DNA from: Alkalihalobacterium elongatum
GTDB lineage: Bacteria; Bacillota; Bacilli; Bacillales; Bacillaceae_F
Direction of reading: 5' to 3'
Length of the DNA: 64,000 bases
Assembly (NCBI RefSeq): GCF_019024285.1
Contig: NZ_WMKZ01000020.1
Location: forward strand, 1-64,000
Below are positions 50,705 through 59,696 of the stretch, piece by piece (the first letter of the stretch is position 1; each line of letters starts with the position of its first letter). A program made the position numbers and the translations under genes. The notes under the pieces were generated by a model that was not told the origin of the DNA, did not search any database, and saw only the letters and a list, made by a program, of their open reading frames with translations.

Positions 50705-51991
50705 TCAGACATATTTTTCACTAATTTTTATAGTCCAATAAATAAGTATAATATTTAAAATTGCACCTGTACATGCAAAGAATGCTATTGCTACTAAATC
50801 ACTTTTAAACCAGTAATACCCCAAAGCTAATGAAAGGGATTGAATAGTAAGTATTATCATGGTAAATTTCAAATGAAAAGACTGTGCTGACAATACTGGT
50901 AAAGCTCTTATACTAGGTTGATTTAGAAACTTAAAGTACGCCCAAATAGCAATCCAACGAGCGTATTCTCCTGCAACATCCCATTCAGAACCAAATACAA
51001 TACTAAAGAGCCAAGGACCAAATATAATAACTATTCCAAATGGGATTATTCCAATAATACTTAAACCTAGTGTAGCTTTTTTAATTAATTTAGGTAAGTT
51101 TTCTCCACTATTTGCTGCATCTGAAATTCTAGGATAAAAAACATCCCCAACTGCTTTACCAATTAATTGTGAAGGAACACCTAAAACAGTCCTCCCAATA
51201 GAGTAAAATCCAGCAGCCGCAGGGCCGAAAAATGCTGTAAGCATTAGAATTGGTAAGTTTTGTGTGATACCATCAACCAATACTTGTGGTGCCCTAAAAT
51301 AGGGGAAATCACGATATCTTATCGTCATTTCCTTTAATGATGTAATATCACTTTTGTTACTAAGGAATTTTTCTTTAATACTATTATCCACTTTGACTGC
51401 ACTAGATAATAACATTATTCCCTTTAAACCATTACCAATTGCTGCCAGAATTACAAGTACAGATGCAACTGGGGTTAATATACCACCTCCAACCTTTGCA
51501 ATATTCATGACAAGCGACTGCAAAAAAGTTACCTTTGCTTTAATTTTAAATAGTTTATTTCGGATTAGCCATTGTTCAATTATTTGAAGAAATGCTGAAA
51601 ATAATATTACTACAGGGATTAAGAATAAAAAAGGAGCTATATCATCTATCTGTAGAATTGCTACAATAGTTTCTTTAAAAAAGAATAATATACACATGGT
51701 AATTAACGAGAGAAAAACAGCAATATATATTGATACTTTTCCAATTGTTATAGCGTCCTTTTCCTCTTTAGGTAATACTATAGCTATTGGATAAGTTAAT
51801 GCAGCTATTGGTGCAATAATATTTACTACAGCCATAAATACGCCTAAAACTCCATAAGCTTCAGGCCCATAGATTCTAGTAATAATAGGAGCAAATAATA
51901 AGTTAATTGCTTGAGCACCAGCAGTACCCGTTGCAATAATCACAACATTTCTTATAAATTTTTTCTTTAATAATTGTTTCAACTTTATCAT
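50705..51991 (-). CDS. Wzx-type polysaccharide flippase
   Basis: 428 residues from the ATG at 51991 (TTAGGGGCG upstream). About 12 membrane helices; opening FIRNVVIIATGTAGAQAINLLFAPIITRIYGPEAYG is typical of MATE/MVF-fold lipid-linked oligosaccharide flippases. It moves the undecaprenyl-linked repeat unit to the outer face, where the Wzy protein (53358) polymerises it. Confidence 0.88.
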   Translation of the reverse strand: MIKLKQLLKKKFIRNVVIIATGTAGAQAINLLFAPIITRIYGPEAYGVLGVFMAVVNIIAPIAALTYPIAIVLPKEEKDAITIGKVSIYIAVFLSLITMCILFFFKETIVAILQIDDIAPFLFLIPVVILFSAFLQIIEQWLIRNKLFKIKAKVTFLQSLVMNIAKVGGGILTPVASVLVILAAIGNGLKGIMLLSSAVKVDNSIKEKFLSNKSDITSLKEMTIRYRDFPYFRAPQVLVDGITQNLPILMLTAFFGPAAAGFYSIGRTVLGVPSQLIGKAVGDVFYPRISDAANSGENLPKLIKKATLGLSIIGIIPFGIVIIFGPWLFSIVFGSEWDVAGEYARWIAIWAYFKFLNQPSIRALPVLSAQSFHLKFTMIILTIQSLSLALGYYWFKSDLVAIAFFACTGAILNIILIYWTIKISEKYV

Positions 51992-52124
51992 TACGTTCGC
52001 CCCTAAAATACATCTCATTTTTTGTGCTATTAAATTATAAGGTAAAATAAGTTCATATAATATCTTAAGGTATTAGGCTATAGGTTTTACTAGTGTAAAA
52101 CAATAAAAATCATATTTTATAATT

Positions 52125-53318
52125 TTATTTACTTTCTATAATCTCTCTTTCAAAAAAACTTTCCCAAAATAACTTTCTTCTATTATTTAGCACATCAGTA
52201 GTAAAGTTTTTCGAGTATAAATAATTTCTATTGGCTTCATCTAACATCATTACTTGATTATTTAACAAGTAATCTATCTTCTCTGCTAACTCTTTTTCTG
52301 ACTTTGGTTTATGAGTAAGATCATTGTTGATTAACTCTGGAATTCCTCCTACCGAAGAGGCTACACAAGGTAGTCCACGGCTCATTGCTTCTATTAACGC
52401 ACGAGGGAGACCTTCAGTTAAACTAGGCTGAATATATATATCTAATTGGTCAAGCCATTCAAAAACTTTTTCCCCACCTGGCAATACACCTTCATAAAAA
52501 ACTCTATCTTGAACATGTAGTTTTTCCGACAAGTCAACTAACCACTTATTATTACCTTCGCCTAAAATATAAAGGTTACAATCCCAGCCTAAATCATTTA
52601 GTATTCTTAAAGACTTTATTGCTGTATCTATTCCTTTGTATTTTGAAGAGTAGGATCCGATAAGGCCGATAGTAATTTTTTTACCTTTATTAATATCCTT
52701 TATTTTCTTTTTTCTACTTTTAAGAATACTTTCTGGGACCACAGGTATTTCTACATTAGAGGCATTTATAGTAATAGCTGTTGGGTTATACGGATACCTT
52801 CTTTGTAATGTCCTTTCAGTAACATATATTAAATTTGTTGCTCTTTTAATTACATTTTTATATTTAATATAGTATATCGGTGCAAGTAATTTTGCTACAA
52901 CACTACCATGTGTCCATAAAGAAGTCAGAACATCTCCAACTACCTCAACCACAACAGGCTTCTGCATTGTTGTTGCTATCTTAATGGCGTGGTAGGCATG
53001 TTCACTTGGCATTCTAGCTACTACCACATCAACATTTTTTATATTCTCTTCTAAAATTTTCTCCATATAATTCGTATTACGCTTTCTATTTTTAATAGTA
53101 GATAAATTAGGTAAGGCTACAAACTGGACTCTAGGTCCACTTGAAACATTTAGTGTTTTTATGTCTTCATTCTTTTCTACTCTAGATGCTACTATTACCT
53201 CGTCAAAAAACTTTAAATATCTACTCTCAAATATTTTGTATGGAAATTGTCCCCCAGAGTAAAAAATATTATTACTATCATATTTAAATATATGACTATG
53301 GACAAATAAAGCTTTCAT
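52125..53318 (-). CDS. GT4-family glycosyltransferase
   Basis: 397 residues from the ATG at 53318 (GGGAGG upstream; the frame opens earlier at 53357). GT-B fold; donor-binding segment SLTEGLPRALIEAMSRGLPCVASSVGG with the E-x7-E signature, and YEGVLPGGEKVFEWLDQLD before it. It adds one sugar to the lipid-linked repeat unit on the cytosolic side. Donor not determinable. Confidence 0.88.
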   Translation of the reverse strand: MKALFVHSHIFKYDSNNIFYSGGQFPYKIFESRYLKFFDEVIVASRVEKNEDIKTLNVSSGPRVQFVALPNLSTIKNRKRNTNYMEKILEENIKNVDVVVARMPSEHAYHAIKIATTMQKPVVVEVVGDVLTSLWTHGSVVAKLLAPIYYIKYKNVIKRATNLIYVTERTLQRRYPYNPTAITINASNVEIPVVPESILKSRKKKIKDINKGKKITIGLIGSYSSKYKGIDTAIKSLRILNDLGWDCNLYILGEGNNKWLVDLSEKLHVQDRVFYEGVLPGGEKVFEWLDQLDIYIQPSLTEGLPRALIEAMSRGLPCVASSVGGIPELINNDLTHKPKSEKELAEKIDYLLNNQVMMLDEANRNYLYSKNFTTDVLNNRRKLFWESFFEREIIESK

Positions 53319-53357
53319 TTCCAACCTCCCTCTTTTAATTTTTACTAACTTACTCAA

Positions 53358-54689
53358 TCAATATATTGGCTCATTACTTTTATTTTTGTTGGATTTATTT
53401 AAATTTGCTTTTTTATACAACAAAGGTGTTTTTAATAATAATAAAAAAATAAATACTTGTTGGATATTTATAGTCATAGAAACAAAATATTTTTCAGCAC
53501 CAGTATATGAAAGTAATTTGAACATAAAAAAGGCAGATAAGATATGCCAAAACCCTATTTCTCTTTCTCTCTTACTTTTGTTATAAACAAATCCAAGGAT
53601 TATTCCAATCATTACATTACCAATAATTACTCCTATAAGCCCAAAATCTGCCATATAATGCAAGTTAACTGTATAGACATTTGTGGCGAACTCTTTAGAT
53701 AGATAAATTGTTTGTGTGATAGTATCAGTATTAAAATTTGCACCAGGTAAAAGGTTTAAAACTACATAGACTATTCGAAACAAATTTTGTCCGAACAATT
53801 CACTAGTTAGGATATAATCTTTATATACATAATCAAAAGCAACTATCCCACCAGATAAATATATTGCAAAGACATTAAACGCTCCTCCATGGAGGTTTTT
53901 ATTAAACAACGCACCAACTGAAACAAAAAAGAAGTAAAATAATGTTAGTAATGTAACAGAAGCAAAAAGGTATCTTACTTGTTGTTTCAACGTAATTCCA
54001 TTATTCTTCTTGACAATAAATTCATATGATAGTATTAATGACACAATTATAACGATCAATAAAAAACTTCTCCTACCCATTAAATAAGTTAGTAATAATG
54101 TAGATATTACAGGTAAGAGAAATATTATTAAGTTCTTGCTTATACCTTTATTAAACCATTCTTTAAGACTAACCAATGTATATGTTAGCCCAACTGCAGT
54201 CGCAAAAGTTATCGGGTATTGCCAAACTCCTAACCCTTCAACATTCCCATCCCTACGATCAACTTTTAATGTCATAATAGATTCTGATAAGTCATCAATA
54301 CCATTATTGATATTGAGTTGTCCTTTACTAATAACGACAATAATAAGCCCTAAAATATATAGAAAAAATAATAGTGCTATTTTCGTACTATATTCTTTCT
54401 CCTTCATTTCATTACTCTGCATGGGGGAAATTGCTGGTATTTTTCTTTTTTTATTAAATATATAGAACATGAATAAATAGCCATAATCAACAAACAATAA
54501 ACCTAATATGAAGATAATTACAGTATCTAACGATATTGATACTTGCCATATCTTAGAATAGAATATAAGAATAAATGCACTAAATGTACAAATACTTTTT
54601 AAAATAACTAAAGGATGAATAAGTGTCTTTACAACCAATATGGTAAACACTAACATTAACAACAAAAGAAAGAACAACAAAATCTCCAT
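53358..54689 (-). CDS. Wzy-type O-antigen/exopolysaccharide polymerase
   Basis: 443 residues from the ATG at 54689 (CAGGGGGA upstream). About ten to twelve membrane helices, with a large loop near RRDGNVEGLGVWQYPITFATAVG and a C-terminal VNLHYMADFGLIGVIIGNVMIG. It has the oligosaccharide repeat-unit polymerase layout. Identification rests on topology and operon position, since Wzy sequences vary greatly. Confidence 0.8.
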   Translation of the reverse strand: MEILLFFLLLLMLVFTILVVKTLIHPLVILKSICTFSAFILIFYSKIWQVSISLDTVIIFILGLLFVDYGYLFMFYIFNKKRKIPAISPMQSNEMKEKEYSTKIALLFFLYILGLIIVVISKGQLNINNGIDDLSESIMTLKVDRRDGNVEGLGVWQYPITFATAVGLTYTLVSLKEWFNKGISKNLIIFLLPVISTLLLTYLMGRRSFLLIVIIVSLILSYEFIVKKNNGITLKQQVRYLFASVTLLTLFYFFFVSVGALFNKNLHGGAFNVFAIYLSGGIVAFDYVYKDYILTSELFGQNLFRIVYVVLNLLPGANFNTDTITQTIYLSKEFATNVYTVNLHYMADFGLIGVIIGNVMIGIILGFVYNKSKREREIGFWHILSAFFMFKLLSYTGAEKYFVSMTINIQQVFIFLLLLKTPLLYKKANLNKSNKNKSNEPIY

Positions 54690-54832
54690 AAAATCCCCCT
54701 GAAAAATATAATACATGCTAAAAAATTTGTTGTTATTTCAGCTAAAAAAATAAATGGTCTTAAAAATAAGTTTAAATCTTAATCATAAATACAGAGCATT
54801 CAATAAGTATTATTTGTAAATTAAAATTGCTA

Positions 54833-55915
54833 TTATATATCTTCTAAAGCCTTTTTTGCACGTATTTCCCATGTATAATTTTCATTAAAATCTTTAAGGG
54901 CAATTTCTGACAAATTTAATCTTAATTCTTCATTAGTTATAACCTTAATAATTTGTTCTTTCCATCCCTCAATATCATCATGTTTAACTAGTAAAGCATT
55001 ATACTCATGTTTTAATACCTCTTTTATTACTGGTAGATCAGAAGCAATAATTACTTTCCCATATGACATATATTCAAAAACTTTTATAGGAGAAGTAACA
55101 TCACCTATATCATTTTTATTTTTTGTATCCACATATACGTTAGGGTGATTCGGCAATAATGATATGTCTATTTTTTCCATTACTCTTGAAATTTCTCCTT
55201 GAGGTAAAAATCCATACCATATAATATTTTTAGCAATAGTTTGAGCTTTCATTTCTTTTATCTCTTGCTTTGTTCCTCCCACAATGTGAAATTGGATCTC
55301 TGGGAGTTTTTCTGCAATTTTAACAACAGTATCTACTCCTTTGCCTTTTTTAAAGGATCCTACATAACCACAATTTATTGAAGAATTAGGAAACTTCTTT
55401 TGTTTGACTACACTATCTGCACCATTATGCAGTACCATAGTATTCAACTGTTCAAGCCTAGGAAGATTACTTAAAAAGTAACTCCTTAATGAACTTGTAT
55501 TAAAAATATTTTTTGGTCTAGCTTCTAGTGATTTTCGAATAAAATATTCATTTAATTTTGAACTTGGTTTACCATGGTACTCAATAATCATTTTATTATT
55601 TGATAGTTTAGAAAAAGTGAATGAAGCTAAGGGCCAGCGAGTATATATTAAGTCAACCCCCTTCATTTTTAATAGAATAGCTTTAAGTATTCTTAGAATA
55701 GGAGACAACCCAAACTTACCTTGTGGTACTAAAACAAGTTTAAATATGGGGCTTACATTATAATAGCCATAAGGTTCTTGTACCTCACTCCCCTTAGTAG
55801 CAATTAGAGTTACTTCATGTCCATTTTTTGCTAGAGCATTACACATTTTCATTACATGAACACTATTAGCATTATTAGATGGCACGATAGAAGAAGATAT
55901 ATAAAGTATTTTCAT
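54833..55915 (-). CDS. GT4-family glycosyltransferase
   Basis: 360 residues; GAGAGGGG before the ATG. It opens MKILYISSSIVPSNNANSVHVMKM with the GT-B acceptor domain, and has CGYVGSFKKGKGVDTVVKIA and FEYMSYGKVIIASDLPVIKEV in the donor domain. One of three GT4 enzymes of the operon, each likely adding one residue. Confidence 0.87.
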   Translation of the reverse strand: MKILYISSSIVPSNNANSVHVMKMCNALAKNGHEVTLIATKGSEVQEPYGYYNVSPIFKLVLVPQGKFGLSPILRILKAILLKMKGVDLIYTRWPLASFTFSKLSNNKMIIEYHGKPSSKLNEYFIRKSLEARPKNIFNTSSLRSYFLSNLPRLEQLNTMVLHNGADSVVKQKKFPNSSINCGYVGSFKKGKGVDTVVKIAEKLPEIQFHIVGGTKQEIKEMKAQTIAKNIIWYGFLPQGEISRVMEKIDISLLPNHPNVYVDTKNKNDIGDVTSPIKVFEYMSYGKVIIASDLPVIKEVLKHEYNALLVKHDDIEGWKEQIIKVITNEELRLNLSEIALKDFNENYTWEIRAKKALEDI

Positions 55916-56014
55916 TCAATGTACCCCTCTCTTTATTTAAAAACATACATTTAAAATTTAACTTTTAACCCCCACAAAGGTTTTAACCATGGGGGTTGTT
56001 CACTAGTAAATGCT

Positions 56015-57121
56015 CTACTTTAATAAGCTTAATTTTTTTAATTGGTTAATCTCTTCGGTATACGCCCCAACTACATCGAGACGATCAAATTCTCTTTCTA
56101 CCTTACTTCTACCATTAATACCCATAATCTTTTTTTCATTGTGTTCTAGCTCAATAAATTTTATTAAACACTCAACTAAACTATCAACATTTCTTACTTT
56201 AAAACCAAAACCGCTAATCCCCTCATCAAACGTTTCTATACAACCTGGAACTTTACTTGCTAGTATTGGTCGTCCAGTTGCGGCAGACTCTAATAGGACA
56301 TTAGCTGTACCCTCATGGTATGAAGGAAGAATAGTTGCGTAAGAGTCCTTAATGAATGAATGAACATCATCTTGTTGTCCATGGTACTTAACAATACCTT
56401 TTTTGGTTAATTTCGCTAACCGTTCGGTGTAGTCTTCCTCGCAAGCACCAACTAAATCAAATTGTATATTTGGGTATTTTTCTTTTACCTTTATAGCAGC
56501 TTCAAATAGTTCTTCTACACCCTTAGCCTTCATAATACGTCCAATGAATAAAAAACTAATTGGATTATTAATCCTTGGGTACTCTTCAAATCTATGCTCT
56601 TTTAGGTTAACTCCCGAACCTGGAATTAATCTTGTTTTATTTTTTACAATAGAATTCCTAACAAAAAAATTTCTGTTGTTTTCATTCTGAAAAAAAATAC
56701 ATGATGATGCTTTAAGTCCCCACTTATATAATAATATTGTAAGCTTAGAAACCAACCCTTTATTTTCCATTGCTGTACCAAGTCCTGTTATGTTTGTAAT
56801 ATATGGGGTTTTTGTTATTCTACAGGCCAACCCTCCATATACGTTTGGCTTAATTGTGTAGGTAAGTACAATATCAGGTTTAATTTCTTTGATCATTTTT
56901 ATATAATTGAGTAAAAGCTTAGAATCCTTGTATGGGTTAGTGCCTCTCCGATCTACATGTGTTTCTATAAATTTGCAACCCATTTCTTCTAATTTTGTTA
57001 CATATTTATCATTAGGTAGAGATACATAAACTTTATGACCTTGACTCAATAAATTATCTAGGAGTTCCCTTCTAAATTTATATAATCCCATACCCAGGTT
57101 ACTTAACACCAATATTTTCAT
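56015..57121 (-). CDS. GT4-family glycosyltransferase, PglA/CapM-like
   Basis: 368 residues from the ATG at 57121 (TAGGAGAATG upstream). Acceptor domain with RRGTNPYKDSKLLLNYIKMI and PKTPYITNITGLGTA-like stretch; donor motif PSYHEGTANVLLESAATGRP. This set resembles PglA, which adds the second sugar onto undecaprenyl-diphospho-bacillosamine. That would fit the PglF/E/D/C-like genes upstream. Confidence 0.87.
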   Translation of the reverse strand: MKILVLSNLGMGLYKFRRELLDNLLSQGHKVYVSLPNDKYVTKLEEMGCKFIETHVDRRGTNPYKDSKLLLNYIKMIKEIKPDIVLTYTIKPNVYGGLACRITKTPYITNITGLGTAMENKGLVSKLTILLYKWGLKASSCIFFQNENNRNFFVRNSIVKNKTRLIPGSGVNLKEHRFEEYPRINNPISFLFIGRIMKAKGVEELFEAAIKVKEKYPNIQFDLVGACEEDYTERLAKLTKKGIVKYHGQQDDVHSFIKDSYATILPSYHEGTANVLLESAATGRPILASKVPGCIETFDEGISGFGFKVRNVDSLVECLIKFIELEHNEKKIMGINGRSKVEREFDRLDVVGAYTEEINQLKKLSLLK

Positions 57122-57232
57122 TTCTCTACATTCTCCTAACAAGGGCACACTCTTAAGTTATAACTTCAGGCAATATATAAGGATAATGTTCAATTTTGTC
57201 ATTAAACATATATTATTAGTATGACATTTTTA

Positions 57233-57871
57233 TTAACTATGAAACTTTATTGGCTTGGCAGGAGCCCCAACAGCTGTACAATTAGCAGGTAAATCCTTAA
57301 CTACAACCGAACCTGCACCAATTACAGTGTTTTCTCCAACTGTCACTCCTTGAATTATCGCTGATCCTGTACCAATACTTACACAATCTTTTGTTTCTAC
57401 GAAACCAGATACATTGACACTTGGAAGAACCGTTGTATAATCACCTAAGGTAGCATCATGACCAATAGTACAATCTAAATTGATTATTACATGACTACCA
57501 ATTTTTATATCTGTTGTTATAACATTTGCAGCACATATAATGGATCCTTCACCAAACAATACTCTATCAGAGTAAATTACACTAGGATGTATTAAAACAG
57601 GGTATGAGTTATTACTATCTTTTAAGCTATTTATAGCTTCCTTTTTAGCAATTGGGTCCCCAATTGCACATACAACATTAACTCCTTGAGATTTTAACCA
57701 TTCAAAATCCCCAACTACCTTATAACCATTTACTTCATTCCCTTGTAATTGTTCACTGTCATCAACAAACCCAAGGATATTCCACTCTTTATTAACTTTA
57801 TTTATCTCCTCTATTAACCAAGCTACTTCTCTTCCGAACCCACCTGCACCAATAATAACAATATCTTTCAT
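57233..57871 (-). CDS. NeuD/PglD-family acetyltransferase
   Basis: 212 residues; AGGAGG before the ATG. An N-terminal nucleotide-sugar domain (IVIIGAGGFGREVAWLIEEI) is followed by a left-handed beta-helix of hexapeptide repeats (VIINLDCTIGHDATLGDYTT, then GVTVGENTVIGAGSVVVKDL). It probably acetylates the 4-amino sugar made by the aminotransferase at 58521, completing UDP-di-N-acetylbacillosamine. Confidence 0.88.
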   Translation of the reverse strand: MKDIVIIGAGGFGREVAWLIEEINKVNKEWNILGFVDDSEQLQGNEVNGYKVVGDFEWLKSQGVNVVCAIGDPIAKKEAINSLKDSNNSYPVLIHPSVIYSDRVLFGEGSIICAANVITTDIKIGSHVIINLDCTIGHDATLGDYTTVLPSVNVSGFVETKDCVSIGTGSAIIQGVTVGENTVIGAGSVVVKDLPANCTAVGAPAKPIKFHS

Positions 57872-57888
57872 ATTTGCATTTCCTCCTA

Positions 57889-58515
57889 TTACTTACTACC
57901 TTTAAATGGCTCCATTGTGGCAGCAGTTTCTGAATTAATTCCTTCTCTTACAAAAACTTTCTTAATGGTTAGAAAGATAATCTTCCAATCCCACATAAAA
58001 CTCACATTATCAACGTATTCTACATCCAAATTAAACTTATCTTCCCAACTAATTGCATTTCTCCCGTTCACTTGAGCCAAACCTGATAAACCAGGTCTTA
58101 CTTCATGGCGCCTTTTTTGGTTTTCGTTATATAGAGGTAAATATTGTACTAATAAAGGTCTTGGTCCAATAATCGACATATCTCCTTTAAGGATATTTAG
58201 GAGTTCAGGAAGTTCATCAAGTGATGTAGATCTTAGAAACCTACCAAACTTAGTCAGTCTTATATTGTCTGGAAGTAGCTCCCCATTCTCATCTCTTTCA
58301 TCTGTCATCGTCCGAAACTTATACATTTTAAAAATCTTCTCATTCAACCCTGGTCTTTCTTGTTTGAATAACACTGGACTACCTAACTTTGTTCTCACAA
58401 GAATCGCTACCACCCCAAGAATTGGACTTAAAGCAATAATCGCAATTAAAGCTAAGGTAAAATCCATCGGTCTTTTTATAAACCTTCTATATATTCCACC
58501 TTTAGATCGTTCCAT
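57889..58515 (-). CDS. initiating sugar transferase, PglC-like
   Basis: 208 residues from the ATG at 58515 (GTG codons upstream at 58527 and 58524 are alternatives). One membrane segment (FTLALIAIIALSPILGVVAIL), then GSPVLFKQERPGLNEKIFKM, YKFRTM and DELPELLNILKGDMSIIGPRP, the bacterial sugar-transferase domain. The short monotopic form (PglC, not the five-helix WbaP type) puts the first sugar phosphate on undecaprenyl phosphate. It overlaps the end of the aminotransferase gene. Confidence 0.92.
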   Translation of the reverse strand: MERSKGGIYRRFIKRPMDFTLALIAIIALSPILGVVAILVRTKLGSPVLFKQERPGLNEKIFKMYKFRTMTDERDENGELLPDNIRLTKFGRFLRSTSLDELPELLNILKGDMSIIGPRPLLVQYLPLYNENQKRRHEVRPGLSGLAQVNGRNAISWEDKFNLDVEYVDNVSFMWDWKIIFLTIKKVFVREGINSETAATMEPFKGSK

Positions 58516-58520
58516 TACAC

Positions 58521-59654
58521 TCACCACAACTTCTTAATATTATCTACAACTCTCTCCAAATCCTCATCCGTCATTTTTGTATCCGACGGTAAACAAACTC
58601 CGCTCTCAAACAACATCTCTGATACATCCGTCCCAACAAAATCATACTTTTCGAAAAACGGCTGCATATGCATCGGCTTCCAAATAGGTCTGGACTCAAT
58701 ATTCTCATCCTCAAGTGCTTCCATAATATCAATCGGTCTTACATTCCCATTCAAAGTAATAGAACTTAACCAATAGTTAGGATCATCCCAATCATTGTTA
58801 GGCATGAACTCAACACCTTCAAGCCCTGCTAGCTCTCTCCTATAAAACTCATAAATGTATTTCTTCTTTTGAACTCTCTGATCTAATACTTTAAGTTGCC
58901 CTCTACCAATTCCAGCAACGATATTACTCATACGATAGTTAAATCCTAGTTCACTATGTTGGTAGTGTCTTGCTTGATCTCTAGATTGAGTAGCCCAAAA
59001 TCTTACTTTAGCAATTCTTTCTTCATTATTAGAAACTAACATTCCACCACCAGAAGTAGTGATGATCTTATTTCCATTAAAAGAGAAAATACCGTAATCA
59101 CCAAAAGTTCCTGTGTGTTGACCTTTATAGTAAGTTCCTAGACTTTCAGCTGCGTCTTCTATAAGAACTACATTATGTTTCTTACAAAGTTCAACAATAC
59201 GATCCATATCAGCAGATAAACCGTATAGGTGTACCACGATAACTGCCTTTACTTCTGGATACTTATTGAAAGCTTCTTCTAATGCAACTGGGCACATATT
59301 CCACGTTTTATAGTCACTATCAATAAAAACTGGCTTTGCATTTTGATAGATGATTGGGTTAGCTGTTGCTGAAAATGTAAGTGTTGAACAGAATACGATA
59401 TCTCCTTCACTTACACCAGCAGCCTTCAAAGCCAAGTGGATAGCTGCCGTACCAGACGTTAACGCAGCTGCTGCTTTAGAGCCTACTTTAGCAGCTAATT
59501 CATTTTCGAATTCATCTACGTTTTTCCCAAGAGGTGTAATCCAGTTTGTATCGAAGGCTTCTTTTACAAATTCTCTTTCATATCCTTCATCACTCATATG
59601 TGGTGATGAAAGAAATATACTTTCTTTCGTTTTTTCAATAGACTTATTTGACAT
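58521..59654 (-). CDS. DegT/DnrJ/EryC1-family aminotransferase, PglE-like
   Basis: 377 residues; GGGGTGCG before the ATG. PLP enzyme with catalytic Lys in GIFSFNGNKIITTSGGG and EDAAESLGTYY for PLP contacts. Together with the 4,6-dehydratase upstream it should turn UDP-4-keto-6-deoxy-GlcNAc into the 4-amino sugar, as PglE/LegC-type enzymes do. Confidence 0.92.
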   Translation of the reverse strand: MSNKSIEKTKESIFLSSPHMSDEGYEREFVKEAFDTNWITPLGKNVDEFENELAAKVGSKAAAALTSGTAAIHLALKAAGVSEGDIVFCSTLTFSATANPIIYQNAKPVFIDSDYKTWNMCPVALEEAFNKYPEVKAVIVVHLYGLSADMDRIVELCKKHNVVLIEDAAESLGTYYKGQHTGTFGDYGIFSFNGNKIITTSGGGMLVSNNEERIAKVRFWATQSRDQARHYQHSELGFNYRMSNIVAGIGRGQLKVLDQRVQKKKYIYEFYRRELAGLEGVEFMPNNDWDDPNYWLSSITLNGNVRPIDIMEALEDENIESRPIWKPMHMQPFFEKYDFVGTDVSEMLFESGVCLPSDTKMTDEDLERVVDNIKKLW

Positions 59655-59696
59655 CAGTTCGCACCCCGTTTTTCTTCCGCTTTATCAGTTAATAAA

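Noticed and set aside
55966-55995. AACCCCC/GGGGGTT hairpin between two glycosyltransferase genes as terminator
   Set aside because: It has a long loop and no T-run on the minus strand; left uncalled.
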